From Pedobacter hartonius (GTDB lineage: Bacteria > Bacteroidota > Bacteroidia > Sphingobacteriales > Sphingobacteriaceae), in contig NZ_FNRA01000004.1 of assembly GCF_900107535.1 (NCBI RefSeq), positions 62,001 to 126,000 of the forward strand: a stretch of DNA of 64,000 nucleotides. Reading direction: 5' to 3'. The position numbers and the translations under genes are program-made. Positions 44,508 through 53,560 of this stretch are shown here, piece after piece. Each line of letters starts with the position of its first letter. The first letter of the stretch is position 1. The notes under the pieces were generated by a model. It did no database searches and was not told the origin of the DNA. It saw only the letters and a list, made by a program, of their open reading frames with translations.

Positions 44508-45521
44508 ATGAAACGTATAACCATCAAAGATCTGGCGCGGCATCTGTTACTTTCTACGTCCACGGTTTCCCGGGCATTGGTGAATGATCAGCATATCCAT
44601 CCTGAAACCAGGGCTAAAGTTCTTGAAGCTGCAAGGAAATTTGGTTACAAACGAAATCCCGCAGCGCTGAACTTAAAATATGGGCTGTCTAAAAACATAG
44701 GTTTGGTTGTGCCTGAAATGGTCACTCCTTTTTCTTCCAAAGTTCTGCGCGGCATACAAAATATATTGTACCCGTTAGGATACAGGATAATTATCACAGA
44801 ATCTGATGAAGACCCCCATCGGGAAAGAGAGAATTTGTTGTTACTGGAGGAATTTAATGTGGATGGCATTATCATCAACCTTTGTGATAAAAAGCAGAAC
44901 CAGGAGGTGCATCAGCAATTACTTGAGCGGGGGATCCCGCTGGTGTTTTTTGACCGTATTCCTTCAGGTGCCCTTGAAGCTCCGCAGGTAAGGGTAGATG
45001 ATGCCAAACATGCTGCGGCTATGGTTGAGCATTTAATCGCCACGGGCAAAAAGCGGATTGTACACCTCAAAGGGCCTGACAATGTTCTCAATTCGGAAGA
45101 GCGTGCCGGGGGCTACATTGGCGTGATGAAAAAATATGGTCTTTATGATCCCGGACTAGTCATTGAAGCCGGCGGTTTAAGTTTTGATGATGGAAGAAAA
45201 GCAGCAGAATTACTTCTTAAAAAGGCTGTCGATTTTGATTCGCTTTTTGCGTTTACTGACACGCTGGCCATAGGAGCAATGAATTTTCTCCTGGAAAAAC
45301 AAATTCTTATACCCCGTGATGTCTCGGTCTCCAGCTTTTCGGGAACAGAGTTAGCTACTATGATCTATCCTCAATTAACCAGCGTTGAGCCTCCATTAAT
45401 GAGAATGGGAGAGATGGCCGCCAATTTGATTTTAGCAAAAATTGAAGATATAGGAGCAGAGAACAAGGTTGTCTTTTTGGATGCAGAACTTAAGGTTAGA
45501 TCCTCTACACAGGACAAGTAG
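44508..45521 (+). CDS. LacI-family transcriptional regulator
   Basis: Repressor of 337 residues. The N-terminal HTH reads TIKDLARHLLLSTSTVSRAL with hinge helix NPAALNLKYGLSKNIGLV. The rest is a periplasmic-binding-protein-like ligand domain, with FDRIPSGALEAPQVRVDD, the FAFTDTLAIGAMNFL region and VSSFSGTELATMIYPQLTSV near the end. It diverges from the dehydrogenase/MFS operon and is expected to repress it until the sugar substrate binds. Its stop lies 2 bases from that of the convergent CruF-like gene. Confidence 0.92.
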   Translation: MKRITIKDLARHLLLSTSTVSRALVNDQHIHPETRAKVLEAARKFGYKRNPAALNLKYGLSKNIGLVVPEMVTPFSSKVLRGIQNILYPLGYRIIITESDEDPHRERENLLLLEEFNVDGIIINLCDKKQNQEVHQQLLERGIPLVFFDRIPSGALEAPQVRVDDAKHAAAMVEHLIATGKKRIVHLKGPDNVLNSEERAGGYIGVMKKYGLYDPGLVIEAGGLSFDDGRKAAELLLKKAVDFDSLFAFTDTLAIGAMNFLLEKQILIPRDVSVSSFSGTELATMIYPQLTSVEPPLMRMGEMAANLILAKIEDIGAENKVVFLDAELKVRSSTQDK

Positions 45522-45523
45522 AT

Positions 45524-46405
45524 TTACTTTTCATATTTATTATTAACATATTTTAAATTCGATATCGAAATCATTGCAGTAAAGACCATTGTAAAGACTG
45601 ATATCATTGCCATCGAAGAGTATAACTCAACGTGTGCTTTACGTGTAAACCCTTCCAATACCACACCTAAGCCCATAGACAGATATACGATTGATGCTTC
45701 CAACCAATAACTTCGATTGGTTGTTACCGCGTCTTTACTTATATCTATGTTTTTCTTTGAAATAAACCAGGTGAATATTTGCATAAAAACATAAACAACA
45801 AAAATCCACCCGGCATAATTGGATATTGGGACTCCGTAATATGCGCCTCCGTGCTCCCAAACCCAATCCGAACTCACTGTTGAAGCCTGCGGGTCGCCGA
45901 CAAGGTCAAACATGGACATTATCACTGCTGTTGTAATGGGTATGAATATTTTATAAATACCCACAATCTTCTTCCCGAAATTTCCTGTTACCATTTGAGC
46001 CACTGTCCATGATGTATAACTTAACGCAAAATACAGCGCCATGATAATTACAGGAACATCTAACATCCTGGGGCCCGGCATTTTGACATAATGATAATGT
46101 CCGAAAGGAAAGCCGGTACGGATGCTCAATGCTTCAAAACCATTACTCACCAACCATGTAATTACAAACCAAATGATCATGGTTCTTACGCCATACCTTT
46201 GAGATCCATGAATCCAGGCAAAAACAATCATAGGGACGAACATAATAGCTTTAATAGAAATAACCGGCAGATTTAGTCTCAGGGCAACCGTTAAAATGAT
46301 AAATAAGACGATAAATCCCCATTTTATATATCGAGTGATATTACCTTTTTCCTTACTCATTGTAGCTTGAGAAAGTGAATTCGTTTTTATTTCGTTAGCA
46401 GACAT
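45524..46405 (-). CDS. Carotenoid-biosynthesis (CruF-like) membrane protein
   Basis: Integral membrane protein of 293 residues, about eight hydrophobic segments, of PF04240. The signature NGFEALSIRTGFPFGHYHY lies near residue 90 and DLVGDPQASTVSSDWVWEHG with GAYYGVPISNYAGW near residue 170. CruF members hydrate the psi end of carotenoids (C-1',2'). No other carotenoid genes are adjacent; the neighbours are an SDR and a secreted hydrolase, so the substrate may differ. The extended hydrophilic N-terminus has a second Met at residue 16 as an alternative start. Confidence 0.82.
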   Translation of the reverse strand: MSANEIKTNSLSQATMSKEKGNITRYIKWGFIVLFIILTVALRLNLPVISIKAIMFVPMIVFAWIHGSQRYGVRTMIIWFVITWLVSNGFEALSIRTGFPFGHYHYVKMPGPRMLDVPVIIMALYFALSYTSWTVAQMVTGNFGKKIVGIYKIFIPITTAVIMSMFDLVGDPQASTVSSDWVWEHGGAYYGVPISNYAGWIFVVYVFMQIFTWFISKKNIDISKDAVTTNRSYWLEASIVYLSMGLGVVLEGFTRKAHVELYSSMAMISVFTMVFTAMISISNLKYVNNKYEK

Positions 46406-46431
46406 AAAGATTCTTCTTTTTCATAATTGTA

Positions 46432-47376
46432 TTAGTGTTCCTCCAGGTTTAAGTTGGTCTCATCTTGTTTTAATCCTGTTAATTCAATGCTTGATTTCCA
46501 TAGCTCAGCCTGGAAAGTACGATTGTAAGAATCAGCCGATGAATTTGTTACCTGACCTCGTTTAAAATATATACCGTTTAATGTTTGTAATTCTTTCGAA
46601 TACGCCAATGTAGCCAGCCTTTTGCCGGATGTTGCTGCACTAAATGTATCTTTCTTACCAAAAAGCAGGAATAAATGAGACCACTGACTGGCAATTAAAC
46701 GCATGGGAGTTGGAAGGGTTCTCAGGAACCCCGTACCGGGTACCTTACCCGGATCAAAAGCATTAACCCTAATCTTTTTACCGGCTAACTTCTCGTGCAG
46801 GATATAAGCCGTTAAAATGTTGCAAAGTTTGGACGTTGAATAACGCTCTTGTGCCACAGCCATTCCACCTCTGTTAGTTATTTCCGGAAAAGCCAAGGCT
46901 TTTCCACTTGTAAATACCGGCGGCGCAATGCCAGTATAATTAGCGGGATCATGCACTCCACTGGATGTAAATGTAATACTACTGCCCACTTCTATAAAGG
47001 GTAATAATAATAAAGTCAAATAAAACCCGCCGAGGTGGTTTGTGCCGAAGGTCATTTCAAAGCCGTCTGTTGTGTATGATGTTTTACCCATAAACAAGCC
47101 TCCGGCATGGTTTATCAATGCTGATATCACAGGATCGGGCAACTTTGCAAAGTCAATAGTAAATTGTTTTATAGATTTCAGCGAAGCTAAATTCAGGGGC
47201 CAGCAAACCAAATTACGATGCCCGGTTTTACGCTTTATTTTTTTTACTGCTTCTTCGCCGGTCCGTTCATTCCTGCAAGCCAGGATAATTTGTGCATATT
47301 TCGCAGTATTAGCCAGTTGCAACGCACATTCAAAACCTATTCCGCTGTTAGCGCCTGTAATGATGATTGATTTCAT
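46432..47376 (-). CDS. Short-chain dehydrogenase, retinol-dehydrogenase-like
   Basis: SDR of 314 residues, longer than classical members and similar in layout to the retinol/protochlorophyllide-type group. ITGANSGIGFECA is the cofactor motif, ACRNERTGEEAV gives an Arg after strand 2 (NADP(H) preference likely), NHAGGL replaces the usual NNAG, and YSTSKLCN is the catalytic YxxxK. It is followed by the CruF-like gene after 26 bases, so the two are probably co-transcribed; action on an isoprenoid alcohol would fit, as inference. Confidence 0.87.
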   Translation of the reverse strand: MKSIIITGANSGIGFECALQLANTAKYAQIILACRNERTGEEAVKKIKRKTGHRNLVCWPLNLASLKSIKQFTIDFAKLPDPVISALINHAGGLFMGKTSYTTDGFEMTFGTNHLGGFYLTLLLLPFIEVGSSITFTSSGVHDPANYTGIAPPVFTSGKALAFPEITNRGGMAVAQERYSTSKLCNILTAYILHEKLAGKKIRVNAFDPGKVPGTGFLRTLPTPMRLIASQWSHLFLLFGKKDTFSAATSGKRLATLAYSKELQTLNGIYFKRGQVTNSSADSYNRTFQAELWKSSIELTGLKQDETNLNLEEH

Positions 47377-47493
47377 TTAAAATTTGATTAATATTTGGAT
47401 ATCTTCTGGCCTTTTTCATATAAAACTTGAACAATTGGCAACTGTATATTATTACGTCCAATAGAATGACTGACCACATATTTAACATATCGC

Positions 47494-48555
47494 TTACTTG
47501 CATTGTGATTTGACCAAATCAGGCATTTCCTGCAAAGCCGTAATTGCTTTTGACCAAGCCGGGTCATCTGCATACAATTGGCTTCTCAGATAAGCCCATG
47601 TAAGCCGCTGAATTAAGGCTACACGTTCAGGATTTTCGTCTCTTGCCTCTGCTGCATCATATCCTGAAATTCCGCCTAAATTGTGTTGTGCACCGATAAA
47701 AGTCAGTAAGCATTTCGGTGCCGGACTTAGCCTATATGGATCTGCATGCCATTGTGGGCCACGAATGGTTTCCTGGGCTGAAGTATCCTTATCGCCTGTA
47801 ACAATTAAAGCCGGCCTTTTCATTTCGGCAAAGTTAGGGTTGTAAAATGACGGACCGGCTTTAGCTGCCAGCGGGTTCAAATCAGCACCGCCATTACCAG
47901 GTCCGCTCAGGATTACCCCGGTCTTAATGCGCTTGTCTGACAGCTCCACTTTTATACCTTTTTCATCCGTGTTTTGCTCGCCTAAAAGCATCCCGGCAGT
48001 GAGGCCACCCAGGGAATGCCCAACAATTGCAATACGGCTTTTGTCCAGGCGGCCTTTAATTTCCGGAACTAAACTTTCAATAACATCAAGCTGGTCAAGA
48101 ATAGTTTTAATGTCCCTGGCCCGTGACCGCCAGAACAGGGGGCCATCTGGCCCCATAGGATTTAGCTTCAAAGTTTTGGAATCCAAATGTGTTGGCTGAA
48201 TCACTATAAATCCATGAGCAGCATAAAAGTTAACGAGCGGACCATAGCCATACAGGGACGAGAGGTAATTGGAGTTGCCATGCCCATGTGACAGAATAAT
48301 AATCGGCAGATTCTTGCCTGTTCGCGGCGCAGTGATCCGTACCTGAAGATTAACCACACGTCCGGGGGCAGACAAGCTTACCGGACTGATTGACACTACA
48401 CTTGTAGCAGGGTTTACGGGGATTTTTGAAGCTCTGCCAATCAATGGTTCTTCTACCTGTTGGTTTGCCGATGCTACCGGTGTCTGGCTCCTGACAATTG
48501 TTGAGTAGCTGAGTAATATATTCATCACTGCTATCGCGATCTTTACTTTTTTCAT
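47494..48555 (-). CDS. Exported alpha/beta hydrolase, chlorophyllase-like
   Basis: Secreted alpha/beta hydrolase of 353 residues from the ATG at 48555, which opens a signal peptide (MKKVKIAIAVMNILLSYSTI, then VRSQ); an upstream in-frame start adds 24 residues. LPIIILSHGHGNSNYLSSLY is the oxyanion region, IVGHSLGGLTAGMLLGEQ the nucleophile elbow, ALIVTGDKDTSAQE the acid and FIGAQHNLGGISG the histidine. The layout fits the chlorophyllase/PAF-acetylhydrolase-like esterases. The substrate is unknown. Next in line downstream are the SDR and CruF-like genes. Confidence 0.82.
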   Translation of the reverse strand: MKKVKIAIAVMNILLSYSTIVRSQTPVASANQQVEEPLIGRASKIPVNPATSVVSISPVSLSAPGRVVNLQVRITAPRTGKNLPIIILSHGHGNSNYLSSLYGYGPLVNFYAAHGFIVIQPTHLDSKTLKLNPMGPDGPLFWRSRARDIKTILDQLDVIESLVPEIKGRLDKSRIAIVGHSLGGLTAGMLLGEQNTDEKGIKVELSDKRIKTGVILSGPGNGGADLNPLAAKAGPSFYNPNFAEMKRPALIVTGDKDTSAQETIRGPQWHADPYRLSPAPKCLLTFIGAQHNLGGISGYDAAEARDENPERVALIQRLTWAYLRSQLYADDPAWSKAITALQEMPDLVKSQCK

Positions 48556-48623
48556 ATTATAAATAAATATATTTGAGATATTTATGATTTCTAAAGCGCT
48601 TTTTTGGACATAGAAAGCCGCCC

Positions 48624-48656
48624 GCATGCATGCAATTGAAAATTGCTTGCATGCAT
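48624..48656. repeat. Imperfect inverted repeat of GCATGCAATT type
   Basis: GCATGCATGCAATT and AATTGCTTGCATGCAT face each other with a four-base difference in the arms. It lies between the hydrolase start and the AraC stop, so it could be a terminator for the AraC gene or an operator for the hydrolase. Confidence 0.45.
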
Positions 48657-48698
48657 CAAAGGAAATATCTGATGTTGTACTACGGGAGCTGGCCTGAA

Positions 48699-49622
48699 CT
48701 AATTAAAAGACCTCTTGAATGCCAATGGCGACACTTTTGTTTTAAGTTTAAACAGTTTACTGAAAGACTGCGAATGTTCAAATCCCATGACATAAGCTAC
48801 TTGACTAACGGATAGATTGGTAGTCGATAATTTTTCTTTTGCTTTTGCAATAAGCTTGTCATGAATATGTTGCTGCGCACTTTGTCCTGTCAGCGAACGT
48901 AACATATCACTAAGATAATTCGGTGAAATATTTAAGTTCTCCGCTAAATATTGTACGGTTGGGACGCCCTGGCTTAAGGATTTTTCGTTGCTGAAATATT
49001 CATCCAATACTAGCTCAAACTTTTGCAATAAAGCATTGCTGGCAGGCCTACGGGTAATGAACTGACGTTTGTAAAAACGTTTGGCATAATTGAGCAGCAA
49101 CTCAATCTGCGTAACGATGACTTCCTGGCTAAAATCGTCGATTCTATTGTTCAGTTCTTCCTCCATGAGTTTAAAAGTGGAAACAATTGTTGCCTTTTCC
49201 CGCTCTGACAGATGCAACGCTTCATTTGTAGAATAGGAAAAGAATCCATATTGACTGATATTTTTAGCTAACGGATATCCGGTGAAAAAGTCAGGATGAA
49301 TCAGTAAGACATACGCTGAAATTCCATCTTTACTCTCGTTGTCGCTGCTCCCGATCAGTTGATTCGGTGCGGCAAATAACAGTCCGCCTTCAGCAAAGTC
49401 ATAGTATCCCTGTCCATATCTTAAAGATCCGCTTAGTTTTGTCCGCAGGGAAATTTTATAAAAATTAAGGAGATGGCTTCCTGAAGGCCGCTCCGCATCA
49501 CTTAATAGCCCGGCAGTGTTAATAAGACTGATCAGCGGATGCGGGGGCCTAGGCAAGCCAAAGGCCTGGTGTGCATCTGATATAGAATCGAATTTCAACG
49601 GGCTATTGTTTTTCTTCTTCAT
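48699..49622 (-). CDS. AraC-family regulator, copy 1
   Basis: Regulator of 307 residues from the ATG at 49622 (MKKKNNSPLKFDSISDAHQ); an in-frame start 7 codons earlier is possible. The N-terminal 190 residues form a sensing domain (LRYGQGYYDFAEGGLLFAAP). The C-terminal HTH pair reads YLAENLNISPNYLSDMLRSL and VSQVAYVMGFEHSQSFSKLF. It is a close paralogue of the gene at 49898, with near-identical HTH regions, so they may share target sites. Direct TTGTAGCC repeats lie upstream. Confidence 0.9.
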   Translation of the reverse strand: MKKKNNSPLKFDSISDAHQAFGLPRPPHPLISLINTAGLLSDAERPSGSHLLNFYKISLRTKLSGSLRYGQGYYDFAEGGLLFAAPNQLIGSSDNESKDGISAYVLLIHPDFFTGYPLAKNISQYGFFSYSTNEALHLSEREKATIVSTFKLMEEELNNRIDDFSQEVIVTQIELLLNYAKRFYKRQFITRRPASNALLQKFELVLDEYFSNEKSLSQGVPTVQYLAENLNISPNYLSDMLRSLTGQSAQQHIHDKLIAKAKEKLSTTNLSVSQVAYVMGFEHSQSFSKLFKLKTKVSPLAFKRSFN

Positions 49623-49776
49623 AGCGAAATTACTTAAATTCAAATTTTAATATTTCAAGCCAACTTAATCATCATCAGTGTTACTAAATGCAATTTATAA
49701 CGATCAGCCTGATGCGCTATCCACTTATATTATACCGCGCTTAACATTACAAAAGTCACTATTAAAAATACTTGTT

Positions 49777-49805
49777 TTGTAGCCTAATTGAAGAACTTTG
49801 TAGCC
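49777..49805. promoter_or_regulatory. TTGTAGCC direct repeat, 21-base spacing
   Basis: TTGTAGCC at 49777-49784 and 49798-49805, starts 21 bases apart, i.e. two helical turns. This is the usual spacing of AraC half-sites, located upstream of AraC copy 1. Confidence 0.5.
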
Positions 49806-49897
49806 AAACTAAGAAATGATATATTTTAAAGGCCTGCAGCTCGTAAACGATGGCGATGTGTAAGATTGTGGTAAACGTTTAATAATTCAATCCAATA

Positions 49898-50818
49898 TTA
49901 ATTAAAAGTTTTTCTGAATTCCAAAGGGGAGAGATTAGTTTTATTTTTAAATAGTGTGCTAAATGATTGTGAATGTTCGAAACCAAGCTCATAAGCTATC
50001 TCGCTTACCGACAAATTGGTAGCAGATAGCTTTTCTTTCGCTTTTTCTATGATCTTGTTATGAATATGTTGCTGGGCAGATTGCCCCGTTAAGTTACGTA
50101 GCATATCGCTCAGATAATTTGGGGACAGATTTAACTTTTCAGATAGATACCGGACTGTCGGGGTACCTTTGCCTGTCATTTTTTTACCATCAAAATATTC
50201 GTTTAAAATTTCCTCCAGCCTTAACAATATATCATTATTGACTACTTTACGGGTGATGAACTGTCGTTTGTAAAAACGGTTACAACAATTTAATAGCAGC
50301 TCGATTTGTGAAATGACCACATCCTGACTAAAATCGTCTATCCTGCTGTTTAATTCTTCTTCAATGAGTTTGAAAATAGAAAGGATTGTTGTCTTTTCCT
50401 GTTCCGATAAATGCAAAGCTTCACTGCTGAGGTAAGAAAAGAAGCCGTATTGTTTTATCTTCCTGGCTAATGGATAATTCCACAAAAAATCTGGTTGAAA
50501 AATCAATGAATATCCGGAATGGTCTCCTGCATAATCAGCACTGCCAATCAATTGGTTCGGAGCAGCAAACAATATACCACCGTCGTTAAAATCATAATAT
50601 CCCTGACCGTATTTCACCTTTCCGCTAAGGTTCATTCTAAAAGATATTTTATAAAAATTTAGAATGTTCAAACTCGGTAACCTGGTATAGTCTATCTGAT
50701 TATCGGTATTTTTAACGAAACTGACCAGCGGGTGCTGAGGTTGTGGTAAGCCAAGGGCCTGATGAACGGCAGATAATGAGTCAAATTTATGGGGAGTATT
50801 TTCTTTTGTTTTCATCAA
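49898..50818 (-). CDS. AraC-family regulator, copy 2
   Basis: Regulator of 306 residues, paralogue of the downstream gene. Shared features are HQALGLPQPQHPLVSF (HQAFGLPRPPHPLISL in copy 1), YGQGYYDFNDGGILFAAPNQ, the FITRK segment and the HTH YLSEKLNLSPNYLSDMLRNL with FEHSQSFSTLFKNKTNLSPL. Divergence is greatest in the sensing part, as expected after duplication with ligand change. Both lie on the minus strand between an SDR and a secreted hydrolase, either of which may be a target. Confidence 0.9.
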   Translation of the reverse strand: MMKTKENTPHKFDSLSAVHQALGLPQPQHPLVSFVKNTDNQIDYTRLPSLNILNFYKISFRMNLSGKVKYGQGYYDFNDGGILFAAPNQLIGSADYAGDHSGYSLIFQPDFLWNYPLARKIKQYGFFSYLSSEALHLSEQEKTTILSIFKLIEEELNSRIDDFSQDVVISQIELLLNCCNRFYKRQFITRKVVNNDILLRLEEILNEYFDGKKMTGKGTPTVRYLSEKLNLSPNYLSDMLRNLTGQSAQQHIHNKIIEKAKEKLSATNLSVSEIAYELGFEHSQSFSTLFKNKTNLSPLEFRKTFN

Positions 50819-50916
50819 TTATTGTATGTTGTTTTGTTCTGCAGAGGTGATCATTACATCTTACAATTTAAGAAAAATATAACCGGTAAAACAATTATTA
50901 CCGGTTATAAAATGAG

Positions 50917-51654
50917 TTACCAGGGTATTTCTCCTGTTTCAGGATTCATTTCCTCGCTAATGAATTTTCCAGTTGGTCCGTCTTCTCCAATTAATACATA
51001 TTTTGCTATTCGTGCACCTGCCACATTAACATTTCCGGTGCCAAGGTGATTGTTAAAATCCGTAGCTGTAAATCCAGGATCAACTGCATTTACCTTAAAC
51101 GGTTTTTCACGAAGTTCATAGGCTAGCGCAATCGTGTACATATTCAGCGCTGCTTTTGATGGCCCGTAGATTCCACCCTTAAATTGATGATATTTAAAGT
51201 TGGGGTCGCTGCTTAGTGTAAGCGAACCCAGACCTGATGACACATTTACAATTCTGGGTTGTTTCGATTTTTCCAATAAGTCGATGAAAGCCTGGGTTAC
51301 CCTCACCGCACCATAGAAGTTAGTATCAAATACTAAATTCATGACATCAAGATCAACTGTCGATGGTGCCTGGGGCGATCCACCGCTCATTCCTGCATTA
51401 TTAATCAATGCGTCCAATACTTCGGTTTTCCTGCCAATTTCGGTGCGTGCATTATTTATCGATTCTTGATTGGTGATATCGATTTTCACTGATTCCACTT
51501 CATTTAAGCCTTCTGCATTGAGCATTTCTACAGCATCCTGACCATTCTTTAAATCGCGGGAACCTAAAAAGACATAATATCCTTGTTTTAATAACTGGCG
51601 AGCAGTTTCTAGTCCAATACTTTTATTGGCTCCTGTAATCAATACATTCTTCAT
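50917..51654 (-). CDS. Short-chain dehydrogenase
   Basis: SDR of 245 residues from the ATG at 51654 (MKNVLITGANKSIGLETARQ). The cofactor motif TGANKSIG is of the xGxxxSIG type. GSRDLKNGQ after strand 2 suggests NADP(H), NNAGMSGG is near residue 80 and the catalytic YGPSKAALN near residue 155. The C-terminal EEMNPETGEIPW is common in this Bacteroidota carbonyl-reductase-like subgroup, often beside AraC or HxlR regulators. The AraC copy 2 gene follows after 98 bases. Confidence 0.9.
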   Translation of the reverse strand: MKNVLITGANKSIGLETARQLLKQGYYVFLGSRDLKNGQDAVEMLNAEGLNEVESVKIDITNQESINNARTEIGRKTEVLDALINNAGMSGGSPQAPSTVDLDVMNLVFDTNFYGAVRVTQAFIDLLEKSKQPRIVNVSSGLGSLTLSSDPNFKYHQFKGGIYGPSKAALNMYTIALAYELREKPFKVNAVDPGFTATDFNNHLGTGNVNVAGARIAKYVLIGEDGPTGKFISEEMNPETGEIPW

Positions 51655-51953
51655 TTTTACTATTTCTTTTATCTGATACAAATCTCAATAGAACACTTTG
51701 ATTAAATGTTTGCTATCTACGGATTTTTGTATGCAGTTGCCGGTTATATCTTTATTTCTGTGTCTAGATACAGATTATATTGCTAAATCGTCTATAAAAC
51801 GGACCGGTCTTTATGTGGCTGGATGGCATAACGCCGGCATAACAAGGTGTTATCAAGAAATGCCCGAATTCGGTCGAGCATTTTAATGGAACAATTATTT
51901 CCATCAGATCACAGAAAATCGCTTAATTTTGATCTTCGGCTATGAGATATCAG

Positions 51954-52294
51954 CTATCCGGCTTTGATAATAGTTTCGTTGGTAATCATCACAACTACGT
52001 TAGTCAAGTCAATAAAATTGCTTTCATCAGGATGCACTTTTTGCTGATAGTTTCTGTAGCAAAGAATTTATGAAAGTCTTTAAAGGATTCAAACCATATC
52101 TCTGTAATTGCGTCGTATGCCGGTTTAGGAAAACCTTCAGCTTCTATAACATGAGTAACGATATACTTCCTTACATACTGCTCTGCTTCCGGGATTGAAG
52201 TAAACAATGGCGCGTGCTTATTCTTGTGGTAGTTTACGAAGTCTTGAAAGCTCATACCCGGTAACCTTTGAATTAAAAATGAAAATTTAATCAT
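51954..52294 (-). pseudogene. EthD-domain protein, frameshifted near the end
   Basis: From the ATG at 52294 the frame reads MIKFSFLIQRLPGMSFQDFV, NYHKNKHAPLF and so on, a clear EthD-family dimeric alpha-beta barrel. After FFATE (about 52052) the frame goes wrong and stops at 52004. The alternative frame continues with NYQQKVHPDESNFIDLTNVV and VMITNE to a stop at 51954, the expected C-terminus. Loss of one A from a run of four explains it. The full product would be 113 residues. A sequencing error in the A-run cannot be excluded. Confidence 0.75.
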
Positions 52295-52403
52295 GTTTTT
52301 AGTATTTGTATTATTTTACATCAAAATTATTTTAATTGAAATCCCGTATCAAGTACGCATAAATTTGTGCCTATTGGGTTTGACATTTTATTGATGATAA
52401 GCT

Positions 52404-52672
52404 ATGTATGAAAAAAAGATTCCGACCAGAGAAGATTGCGGGCTTCATTTGTTTAAAGAATTATTAAATGGCAATTGATGCTTATTTATTATATATCAGA
52501 TGGATACATAAGACCTGGAAATCTTCAACGCAAGACTATGGCAGATCGGCGGGTTATAACTAACCAATTGAATGAGTTAGTACAACATGGATTTATCAAA
52601 AAGAATGAGTTCAATACTAAAATTCCAAAAGTTGAATTTGAGCTAACCAGACAATATAAGACACTACCATAA
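52404..52672 (+). pseudogene. HxlR-family regulator, broken twice
   Basis: The ATG at 52404 gives MYEKKIPTREDCGLHLFKEL then LNGN and a stop at 52478; this is a typical HxlR opening including the conserved Cys. A different frame continues from about 52478 with MLIYYISDGYIRPGNLQRKT, the QLNELVQHGFIKK wing and VEFELT, ending early at 52672 (RQYKTLP) where family members continue for about 20 residues. So a frameshift lies near the conserved GKW and the C-terminus is lost. Confidence 0.75.
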
Positions 52673-52765
52673 TTACTGATTTAAAAGTATCATCAGTAGT
52701 TAGTCAATATTGTTATACTTTTGGTAACGCCGCTGACAGCAGGAACATATTAAACACATAAACAA

Positions 52766-53161
52766 ATGAGTGACTTTGAACAAATATTCCCACTGGGAGA
52801 GAAAAATGAGGTGTTTGCACAATATTTTGTCGGACAGAGCTACCTTGCGCCATTGACAAAGGATAGTGTAATAACCAATAACGTGACCTTTGAACCAGCA
52901 TGTAGAAATAACTGGCACATTCATCACAAAGGGGGGCAGATTCTCCTGTGTACGGCTGGAATAGGCTGGTTTCAGGAAGAGGGAAAACCTGCACAGGTAT
53001 TAAAACCCGGCGACGTTGTTAATATTACAGCAGGTGTAAAACACTGGCACGGTGCATCTAAAGACAGTTGGTTTTCGCATGTTGCCATTGCCGTACCTGC
53101 TGAAGGTGCCAGCAATGAATGGCTGGAGCCTGTTTCTGACGAAGAATATAGCAGGTTGTAA
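52766..53161 (+). CDS. Small cupin-domain protein
   Basis: Single-domain cupin of 131 residues. Cupin motif 1 reads NNWHIHHKGGQILLCTAGIG with metal-binding His residues; motif 2 reads LKPGDVVNITAGVKHWHGAS. The length and WLEPVSDEEYSRL end match the group annotated as (R)-mandelonitrile-lyase-like or carboxymuconolactone-decarboxylase-associated cupins. The reaction is unknown. It stands alone downstream of the broken HxlR gene, which may once have regulated it. Confidence 0.85.
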   Translation: MSDFEQIFPLGEKNEVFAQYFVGQSYLAPLTKDSVITNNVTFEPACRNNWHIHHKGGQILLCTAGIGWFQEEGKPAQVLKPGDVVNITAGVKHWHGASKDSWFSHVAIAVPAEGASNEWLEPVSDEEYSRL

Positions 53162-53560
53162 TAAATATACCTTATCAGATAATGCCCGCGGCGACTGTTC
53201 GTGGGTATACAACATCAACTTTCATCTATAAATTCTTTCGCGGTGTTTAAATTCCCAATTTTGCATTTCAATGTAAAATACCGGTAGCATCCTGCACTGC
53301 CTGCATTTTTTGCTTTACAATCATCGGACGGTTCCTTTATTATAGTTTTTCTATTCAAGATAAAATACAATTCATTGTTGTTCATTTTATCATTGTTCTT
53401 TCGGCTCTGATTGCCGTAAAGGGCAACAAACTGTAAAAAATGAATTGATTCCTGACAGGAAAATCAGGTAGTTTACAGAAAGATAACACTATCAAAACGT
53501 AAATTAGTTTCAATTTCAACTTAAATGTTTTAAATTTGTCTCGCATCAAAACAATTTAAT
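53162..53560. other. Gene-free stretch before MFS gene
   Basis: AT-rich intergenic DNA of about 400 bases with no gene, remnant or strong repeat that I can recognise. It presumably carries the promoter of the MFS gene. Confidence 0.6.

Noticed and set aside
47388..47573. 61-codon minus-strand reading overlapping the hydrolase end
   Set aside because: It overlaps a well-supported gene in another frame and has no family features.
47875..47890. GGTTCAAATC resembling a tRNA T-loop
   Set aside because: It lies within the coding sequence of the hydrolase, and no acceptor or anticodon arm can be formed around it.
51698..51886. 62-codon plus-strand reading between SDR and EthD genes
   Set aside because: No start context or recognisable domain; it reads across intergenic sequence.
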